64,000 nucleotides of DNA from Ceriagrion tenellum (taxonomy: Eukaryota > Arthropoda > Insecta > Odonata > Coenagrionidae). The translations under genes were made by a program, and so were the position numbers. Positions 58,701-64,000 of this stretch are shown piece after piece; positions within the stretch are counted from its first letter, which is position 1, and every line of letters begins with the position of its first letter. The DNA is taken from the NCBI GenBank assembly GCA_963169105.1, contig OY720636.1:104656539-104720538 (forward strand). The letters are read 5' to 3'. The notes under the pieces were generated by a model, which was not told the origin of the DNA, made no database searches, and saw only the letters and a program-made list of their open reading frames with translations.

Positions 58701-61700
58701 TTATAAAACTGTGTGGAATTTTATTAAGTACGCAGTGTTGTACTAATTTTTTTAAATATCACCGTATCTTATATGATCAAGACTTAATACCCATAATTTT
58801 ACTGGGAAGCTGTCAAATAAATGATTGAGTAGTTTCGATAAAATAAATATATAGTTAACAAATAGTGAAATAATTAAAACATACGAGCTGCCTGTCCCAC
58901 AAGGCGTTGCAACCTGCTTGAGTCAATTTCTTTTTCCGGAAAACTTTCGAATTTCCCTTATTTTTGGAGAAAATTCAGTGGTATCCTATTGAATAGCAAT
59001 ATGACATGAGAGGCAGCGGAGATAATTCTATGGGCGTGTCATGACCGCTTTGTCCTCTCGAGTTGAACGTGGCCATTCGCATCTCGTGACTTTCCATTGT
59101 GCTCCGTTGTTTATTCCGGGAGCTGAGATTTGAAAGGATGGTTGTTATGGAAATCTTTGGTAGGAAAGGGGCACTCCGCTGACGTCCCCGCCCTGTGCTG
59201 TTGTCGCGGTCATGAGGCCGCGCGTTCTGAAAACCTTTTCTCCAGCGGCGTTTGGTAGGGTTTCTGTATTGGCGTGTGGCCATTTAGCCCCCTAAGGTTG
59301 AGAAATTTAATTAACGAAGTAGACCCCTTTTAGAGAGAACTTGATCCCCCACCAAATGCCAAATTTGTTTGTGAGAGAGAGTCATTGTGGATAATAAATT
59401 AACTTTCTCCAGTCGTGTTAAGAGAGTAATATCTTGGTGGTCTATAGATGGGTGGAAATGTGCTCGGGAACGTTTTTTTTATAAATTTCTCATTTCACAT
59501 TGAATCACAAGTATTTAATTTCGCTGCCCTCCTAATTTACGTTAACGTTGTGTCGTTTGCAATGGATTTCCCGTGCTATCATTTCTATGCTTCAAACTTT
59601 TGTTGTGTTTACGATTTTTCTTTGTCTCTTTCTTTGCTCTCAGACTTCCCTCGTATTCTTCGTATCTTGTAAGTGCTTCAGGATTCGCTCTTCTGAAAGC
59701 TATCCGCAGTGTGTAGATGACTTGCCTTTTTTAATTGAATCTTGGATGTATCCGTTCTAATAATCAATTTACGGGATTTTTTTACTCTGATACATACAGG
59801 ATGTATGTAGTTCTCTTCCTACCCAGTATGTGTATGGCTCTCCCTTCCTCATATTTTCTCCGGAAACTTGGTAGCACTTGTCAGCTAGAATTTTTTCATC
59901 ACCTGATTGTGGCTGTAATTCTGGATGACATCTCTTGCGTGTGGATTGTATTTTATTATTGTTATGAAGGTCATCTACCTGGAATTATCAGATGCGATAT
60001 CGACTTTAATCGCTCTTTTTTAATTTTAGATTATTTGATATAGTGGATGGCATTTAATCGGACCGATATTGATACAATTTGGAGGTCAACATCGACGTAC
60101 GCTATAATGTCACTTATTTCAAGATCTTTGTGAAGTTTTCTTACTAATAGACCGTCTTAATTTCTCCGTAAGCTTGCAGGTAAAAATCAGTGCAGCTATC
60201 AGTTATTCGTTTGGGTGTTTCGTTTTTCTCCTTTTAGAATTTATTATGTTCCATCTTTATGATTTTTATGGTGGGATATATATGAGGCTAAATATCGCCC
60301 TCCCGGCGTGGCGTACTGCCTCGATAGAACTCAAAATCCCCTTGAATGTTTATATTTTTTATGCTGAGTGCTCTTCAACATGGCAGTTTCCAAGGTTATG
60401 GTTTTAGTGAACAAAAGTAGTGGAGTTTAAATTACAAGGTCCTGTTTTTAGAAGGGAACTTTGCTGCAATTTGCATTATCGTACGCCTTTTGCTTTGTTG
60501 CGAATAGTTATCGTGAGATATAATTGCTTGATTCGCTTTCGTGAAATATTCAGCACTTTGGTCATCTTTAATTATCGAAATTTTTAATCGGCACGAGTTG
60601 CCTGGGTAATTACTTCTAACCGTTTTATTTCCAGCTGTTTTTTTACTCAATTTTTATTTATTTGATCGATAGTCAGTAAAACTCGTACATATGCGGCTTT
60701 TAATATTCCCTTTTAATTCATTTGATTTGGTAGCATTTGTGTATGCTTTATGGTTTTATTCATAAAGGATCTTTAACAATACTGTTTGACTTTGGGGTGG
60801 TGTGGTTAGGAAATGATTATTAGCTCCGATAAATATTTCTCCTCTCATAGATATCCTTTTTAATGCTTAACATGTATTGTTCCTTCAGTAAAAATTCATG
60901 TGACACTTGTAATGATTCTCTTTAAGTATCGGTTCCTTGAGCTATTCTGTCAAAAAAGCAATTCTCTCCGATGGACGTGTAAAACTTAACTGACTGCGAA
61001 TGAGTCGTGGAAACTTTCCCCGATTTGAAATAATCAGTCGATAACCAATTTCAGGAATGTGGGACGAGGAAACGCGAATAAAACTTATTTTAGCGGTTGT
61101 CATAATGTGCAGGAAATTACCTACGGCTCTTCGTCATTCTATACTAGAAGTTTTTTTTTAATCTTCCGAACCACTTAATCCTTTGAAGAAGTTGTTCTAT
61201 AAACTCCGAATAAAACCCCTGTCGAATCCGTCTCTCGCCCCGTAAATACATATAACCTATGGAAATGACCATGTTCCTCAATTTTGGAATTTAAAAAAAA
61301 TAGAATTGACTCATAGTATGTTGGCGTCAGCCAGTCGAACCTTGCGATTATCGGCTTCTGAAGTGATTTATTCACTGTCCCTGTTGTGACTTTCGTCGCA
61401 GACACATAGCAAATGTGCTTGCTTTAGTCTTTTTTTCTCACTTAATGTTATGGCCGTGGAATTTCGAAACATTTTAACCGAGCGGGACTGACTCAATTTC
61501 CCTTTGTTCTCCAAACAAAAGCATACGTTGGACTTTTCGGGGACGTGTCTCCCTTGAAATTTTTTTTCCAAACTCTAGATGCCAGTTGATGCATGGAAGG
61601 TTTCTGGAGCTTTTTCTGTGTCTGCGCTTTCGTGCTTTCCGCAGTTCTGGGGTGATATTAGGAATCTGTATTGCACTCGCGCTGTCATTTTCTTCAACTC

Positions 61701-61880
61701 TAGTGAGCATATGGGACGAAAATTGACGCAGTTTTAAGAATATTAGATGGAGGAGTTCGTCAGCAAAGTAGTTTTTCGTCAGCAAAGTAGTTTTTCGTAT
61801 TTAGTAGAGAACTAATGACATGTAACCGAGTGGAAATAGGCTAAGAAAAAGTTAATGAGGTGCCTGATAGGGACCTTAGC
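55760..61880. other. No supported gene; inferred intron downstream of the CpG-rich exon
   Basis: AT-rich. A GC-richer patch at 59,035-59,290 with a minus-strand frame of 102 codons shows no recognisable domain. A tandem copy of GTCAGCAAAGTAGTTTTTC occurs at 61,759-61,795. Box-B-like GTTCGATTCTAACCC near 58,429 may be a SINE remnant. Confidence 0.35.
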
Positions 61881-61904
61881 GCTGTATTTTAGCGATTTTT
61901 GAGC

Positions 61905-62268
61905 CCTGAGGGGTTTTGTTTGTACCCCTCAGAATAATTCCTAGTTCGTGACTAAGGAGTCACGTGGTACAGCAATAAGCGGTTGAAGATAGTGGCGAGT
62001 TTTGCCAACTCGGGGGGTATGAAGTATAAGTATTAAGTGTAGTATGGATATCTGAAGTGCCTGATTTATTGTTTATTGGTTCTCTAATCCCAATATACAA
62101 CTCCATCAACTAAATTCCCGCTACAAAAACTCGATTGGGAGAGCTGTGTGAAACTTTTACAAGTGGTTTGAGTACATCAAAATCTTGTGCCCTTCGTGAT
62201 TGTGCCACGTGACTCCTTAGTTACGTGCTCGGAGTATTTTCCGTGTGGTTTCAAACACAACCCTCTGG
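61905..62268. mobile_element. Inverted-repeat element (MITE-like), about 364 bp
   Basis: The left end (61905-61967) and the right end (62204-62268, inverted) are related over about 63 bp. They share a perfect 17-bp core ACTAAGGAGTCACGTGG at 61951-61967 and its inverse at 62206-62222, and outer words GAGGGGTTTTGTTTG and GAGGGTTGTGTTTG. The core contains CACGTG. No convincing target duplication was found, so the superfamily is unknown. Confidence 0.55.
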
Positions 62269-62321
62269 TAGTGGAAGGACGAGAGGATATGGGAGGTGTT
62301 CCAAGTATTAGGTAAGGTAGT

Positions 62322-62381
62322 TGCTTGAGGAAATCAAGAGGTGCTTGAGGAAATCAAGAGGTGCTTGAGGAAATCAAGAGG
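62322..62381 (+). repeat. Three perfect tandem copies of a 20-bp unit
   Basis: The unit TGCTTGAGGAAATCAAGAGG occurs three times head to tail without mismatch, at 62322-62341, 62342-62361 and 62362-62381. It begins 53 bp after the inverted-repeat element. Perfect identity implies recent slippage or array expansion. Confidence 0.9.
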
Positions 62382-63257
62382 AGGCAAAGTCGGTTGATTC
62401 AGTAAAGTGATATAGAATATTGAAAACCATTTTGGCTGGGAGAATAATGAAGATAAAGGATTGAGGGAGGCCTTTTGAGTGGCATTTTGAGTTTAACTGA
62501 AGGTATGTCGGAAGACGGCTGTACTGAAGAGCCTACCTGACACGTATCCTTGTCGTGGCTTGTAGTGTATTGTGGTAGGTAACCGGTTGGTGGTAATGAT
62601 CCATCAAAATTCAGCCTCAACCGAAAGATAACCCAATGATAATCGTGAGGGAAAACTCCGCCGACGTTCTCGTCTACTTCTTCCAAGTCGCCCATCTCTC
62701 ATTGGTGTGTGCGGGTAGTAAGAACTGTGACTGCAAAACAGGTAGCAAAGATTACAGATCGGGGCACGGTTGGCAGTAGCGACGACGAAAGATCTATGAT
62801 TGCTCATCCGATATGAGGTGCGGGGAAGCCGAGAGTTTTCGTTTGTGGAAGGGGAGTCAGTGGGTGCGAGTCGCGCTTCAGGACGCATTCGGGATGGTGC
62901 GGGTGTCGGGGCGTGAAATCGAGGTGCAGTCGGGGAAGGGAGTCTGAACGTATTCCCCTTCCTCCCTTGCCGCACCCAAGGGCGCATCACAGACGTATTC
63001 TGGACTGTTAAACGGCCCATATCCTATTAGCGACATCCTCCCCTTACCTCTTGGCCAGTGGCCATTGTCGTTCGTGGCGGCTTTTGCCATGGTAGTGTGT
63101 GACGTGTCGATGGAGCAAGTACACGCAGGATCTCAAGCCTCGGGTAATACCCTCTCTGTCGAGTTTTGCTAGTGCTACCAAGTCCTGCGATTTCTAGACT
63201 CCCTAAACAAAAGTAGTTCGATTCTCAAGGACAAAAAAGCGAGGCTGGTGATTAAAG

Positions 63258-63339
63258 TGCATGTCAATAGAGCATGTTTGGTGATCTTCACCCCCTGCCA
63301 CACACCCTCGTGGTGGCTCGAAGGGTATCACGTAGATGT
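63258..63339 (-). repeat. Dispersed repeat, inverted copy
   Basis: An 82-bp match in reverse orientation to 63771-63852 with about four mismatches. On its own strand it reads ACATCTACGTGATACCCTTC through GAGCCACCACGAGGGTGTG. The pair brackets the LINE fragment at 63361. Confidence 0.8.
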
Positions 63340-63360
63340 AGAGTTGGAGGACACAAACTC

Positions 63361-63765
63361 GAGCAAGTAGAGCATTTTAATTACTTAGGCAGTACGCTAG
63401 AAGAAAACGGACATAGTAGCATAGACATACATAACAGGAAAATTGGGTAAGGATGTGAAGAAATGGCTGGTGAAGAGCTTGATATGAAGCGCAGCGTTGT
63501 ATGGTGCAGAAACGAGGACCATCCGAAAGGAGTTCGAGAATCGGCTGCAGGCATTTGAGATGTGGGTGTGGTCGAAGGATGGAGAAGGTGATGTGGACGG
63601 AGAGGAAGACTAACGAGGAAGTACTTGGTGGGGGACGAAAGGAAAATAATTAATGAAATTCGATATCGGCAGAGTAGGTGGCTGGAGGATGTAGTAAGGG
63701 GCTAGGGGTTGCTCAAGAATGCGATAGAGGGAAGAATGCTGGGCAAGCGAGGAAGAAGGAGAATA
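63361..63765 (+). mobile_element. LINE fragment, 3' part of reverse-transcriptase ORF
   Basis: The plus strand reads EHFNYLGSTLEENGHSSIDI at about 63,369, SAALYGAETRTIRKEFENRL near 63,492 and QAFEMWVW near 63,548. It then shifts frame to WTERKTNEEVLGGG near 63,594, RQSRWLEDVV near 63,669, and AIEGRMLGKRGRRR near 63,723. These are the consecutive C-terminal motifs of a LINE reverse-transcriptase protein of the kind often annotated as craniofacial-development-protein-2-like. Several frameshifts make it dead. It is the best-preserved copy of this family in the window. Confidence 0.75.
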
Positions 63766-63770
63766 CATCT

Positions 63771-64000
63771 ACATCTACGTGATACCCTGCGAGCCACCAC
63801 GAGGGTGTGTGGCAGCGGGTGAAAATCACCAAACATGCACTATTGACATGCAAGTAGGATATTTAAGGGAGATATGCTAGATAATAGGGTCACATAGAGC
63901 TAGATGTTTAGTATCTACATAGTAAGGAAGGGATTATTGGTTGTTATTACATGCATCATGCACTACAGACTAACTATATTTCACCTACCTATCCCTTTGC
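63771..64000 (+). repeat. Dispersed repeat, copy 2 (cut by window end)
   Basis: Matches 32690-32896 in the same orientation, including TAGATAATAGGGTCACAT and CATGCATCATGCACTACAGA, and its first 82 bp match 63258-63339 in inverted orientation. The repeat continues past the window edge. Confidence 0.8.

Noticed and set aside
61934..62228. Inverted repeat as a bacterial-style terminator or operator
   Set aside because: The arms are about 240 bp apart in eukaryotic intergenic DNA; a MITE-like element explains them better.
1..64000. CRISPR array, prophage, operon or bacterial defence system
   Set aside because: Introns, SINEs and DNA transposons show eukaryotic DNA; no regularly spaced repeats or gene clusters of that kind are present.

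Overview
This is a eukaryotic (animal, most likely insect or other arthropod) genomic window. It is AT-rich and gene-poor, with GT-AG introns. It carries tRNA-derived SINEs, LINE reverse-transcriptase fragments and short non-autonomous DNA transposons of the piggyBac, Tc1/mariner and hAT types. Nothing bacterial is present: no operons, Shine-Dalgarno sites or CRISPR arrays. The species call is inference. The supported protein coding consists of short exons separated by introns, so almost every long uninterrupted reading frame outside them is noise.

Layout. Bases 1-37,443 are non-coding DNA with scattered repeat fragments: pieces of one LINE family near 560, 4,230, 20,900 and 33,970, tRNA-like SINE fragments near 2,430, 11,480 and 27,690, and GC/CpG-rich stretches near 4.7, 8.3, 12.0, 22.5, 30.1 and 30.8 kb. 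One candidate small coding exon with a good start context lies at 24,807-24,917. From 37,444 to 51,011, eight consecutive plus-strand exons join in frame into a 909-codon open segment of a single protein. Its ends are not in this stretch: there is no certain start upstream and no stop downstream. The protein is low-complexity, acidic and Ser/Pro-rich, with basic clusters and two short helical segments near the end. I think it is the middle of a Klarsicht/nesprin-like (KASH-family, nuclear-envelope/organelle-transport) protein. This is recollection of family style, not a search, and no KASH domain is visible here.

The introns hold well-preserved mobile elements. A 435-bp hAT-like element (41,995-42,429) has a perfect 8-bp target duplication. 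An 828-bp Tc1/mariner-like element (45,089-45,916) has 124-bp inverted ends. A 303-bp piggyBac-like element (47,691-47,993) is flanked by TTAA. Two tRNA-SINE copies sit head-to-head at 48,660-49,166. Downstream of the last exon, 51,012-64,000 contains a 5'-truncated Jockey/CR1-like LINE (51,163-52,180). It is followed by a 211-bp hAT MITE that was itself hit by a 330-bp insertion with a perfect 15-bp duplication. A CpG-rich block with GC box, E-box and splice donor (about 55,500-55,759) looks like an alternative first exon. A 364-bp inverted-repeat element lies at 61,905-62,268. The window ends in a repeat arranged as an inverted pair around a LINE fragment (63,258-63,852).

No clearly new biological system was found. 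The most useful results are the exon model, the candidate alternative promoter, and the set of elements with exact ends and target duplications.
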